In this document: piece by piece, positions 40,566-41,123 of the stretch
How the letters are laid out: each line of letters begins with the position of its first letter
Position numbering within the stretch: position 1 is the first letter of the stretch
Origin: a virus
IMG/VR virus record: IMGVR_UViG_3300042465_003807
Span: 1 to 41,123 of that record
Direction: 5' to 3' (one strand)
DNA: 41,123 nucleotides
Notes under the pieces: generated by a model
What the model was told of the DNA's origin: nothing
Seen by the model: only the letters and a program-made list of their open reading frames with translations
Database searches by the model: none
Program-made: the position numbers and the translations under genes

Positions 40566-41081
40566 TTATGGGGCACTGTCTACTTCAAATGAAATAGTTG
40601 CCGTTGCGATGACAAGAGATGTTGCCGCGATGCGGATTTCTATCAGAACTTCTCTATCACCAGAATTGTTAGTTACAGTAAGTACCCAATCTCTAGTAGT
40701 ACTTAAACTATTCCACCCAGCGCCGGGTCCTGAAAAACTACCTCCAGAGCCACTAAGCACTGTTGCTTGAACTTCATAATCAGAAGTGGTGCCGCTCCCA
40801 ACAAGCCACTCACCAGAAATAGTTGTTAACGATGTACCTTGTTGCCTGAGCGCCACTCCATCATTTCTTAAACGATACGTTGCAGTGGCAGTGCCGCCTA
40901 CTCCTGCTTTACTGTTGTTAACTGCTGTTTGGTTGGTAATCTTTACGGACGGGAAAAATTTCGTCCAAGCCGAACCATTCCAAGTATAAGCATTAACAGC
41001 AGGGACCCACGAAGAGCCGTCCCACACCTTAAGGTACCCGGCTTCGGTAAAACTTGACCCATTCCACACCTTAAGCGGCAT
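40566..41081 (-). CDS. Tail-fibre-like protein with WxG repeats and beta-sandwich
   Basis: A 171-aa protein. N-terminal tandem repeats LKVWNGSSF / LKVWDGSSW / YTWNGSAW (about 3-37) are typical of phage fibre and tail-tip proteins. The C-terminal 130 residues look like an Ig-like or beta-sandwich domain (VTNNSGDREVLIEIRIAATS). Likely exposed on the virion. Base composition around 40570-40920 is more AT-rich than the neighbours, suggesting recent acquisition. Confidence 0.7.
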   Translation of the reverse strand: MPLKVWNGSSFTEAGYLKVWDGSSWVPAVNAYTWNGSAWTKFFPSVKITNQTAVNNSKAGVGGTATATYRLRNDGVALRQQGTSLTTISGEWLVGSGTTSDYEVQATVLSGSGGSFSGPGAGWNSLSTTRDWVLTVTNNSGDREVLIEIRIAATSLVIATATISFEVDSAP

Positions 41082-41090
41082 ACCGTTCTC

Positions 41091-41123
41091 TTAGATCTGG
41101 AACCAGACGTCGCCCGCGTTCGA
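41091..41123 (-). CDS. C-terminal end of a tail-fibre-type gene (partial)
   Basis: The last ten codons before a TAA (41091-41093) encode SNAGDVWFQI. GDVWFQ/K-type ends are common in phage tail-fibre proteins. The gene body lies outside the window. Confidence 0.55.
   Translation of the reverse strand, partial: SNAGDVWFQI

Noticed and set aside
1-41123. Prophage interpretation with integrase or att sites
   Set aside because: No integrase, excisionase or repressor pair is seen and the window has no bacterial flank. Lifestyle cannot be decided from this segment.

Overview
This window is a large piece of a tailed double-stranded DNA bacteriophage genome (Caudoviricetes), dense in genes and fairly GC-rich. 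Evidence is a terminase pair, a phage replication module with family A DNA polymerase, SNF2 helicase and primase-helicase, a lysis cassette (M15 endolysin, holin, small membrane protein) and a run of large virion proteins. There is no integrase, recognisable lysogeny repressor, tRNA, rRNA or CRISPR. The very large polyvalent internal protein, glutamine-rich and glycine/alanine-rich virion proteins and lack of an obvious long-tail module suggest a podovirus-like particle. Strong Shine-Dalgarno sequences and the type of holin and endolysin fit a Gram-negative, probably proteobacterial host (inference). Portal and capsid genes are not here; they probably lie beyond the left edge, past the truncated terminase large subunit, or beyond the right edge.

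Layout. 1-1912 (minus): terL (cut by the window edge) and terS, with a candidate promoter at 1953-1981. 1913-2608: divergent, repeat-rich gap with a 20-bp direct repeat, an 18-bp/9-bp minisatellite and a plus-strand promoter. 2609-3385 (plus): a GE-repeat protein closed by a clear intrinsic terminator. 3471-4401: about 0.9 kb of AT-rich noncoding DNA with direct and inverted repeats and a consensus-like sigma70 promoter; it is the best origin/control-region candidate. 4402-11492 (plus): early accessory genes, several preceded by the same small hairpin CCTAAC-N4-GTTAGG placed 18-20 nt before the start codon. They include a glycosylase-like protein and a three-gene cassette (DUF3150-like, MoxR-like AAA+ ATPase, HExxH/VWA protein). 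11485-15391 (plus): tightly overlapping small genes including a VRR-NUC nuclease, a T7 gp1.7-like DUF3310 protein and a zinc-finger protein. 15388-24854 (plus): replication core with PolA, Cas4/RecB-like Fe-S nuclease, HNH-like protein, SNF2 helicase, a candidate ssDNA-associated protein, an HTH protein with terminator, and a PrimPol-DUF927 primase-helicase.

24851-41123 (minus): the virion/lysis operon, read right to left: end of a tail-fibre-like gene, a fibre-like protein, a 2-oxoglutarate/Fe(II) dioxygenase, a small membrane protein, 3TM holin, M15 endolysin, a 765-aa tail protein, two small proteins, a 791-aa GG-motif protein, a GNAT-fold protein, a Gln-rich protein, a 550-aa protein and a 1792-aa polyvalent protein. 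The two arms converge with overlapping stop codons at 24851-24854.

How it fits together: the early arm is organised as translationally coupled cistrons (many ATGA/GTGA junctions) with repeated hairpin leaders that look like a shared regulatory signal. The replication arm supplies priming, unwinding, synthesis and recombination-type nucleases. The late arm builds ejection proteins and tail parts and then lyses the cell. The most novel-looking items are the hairpin-leader family, the repeat-rich putative origin, the MoxR-VWA cassette in a phage early region, and an FtsK-gamma-like winged helix plus zincin motif inside the giant virion protein.
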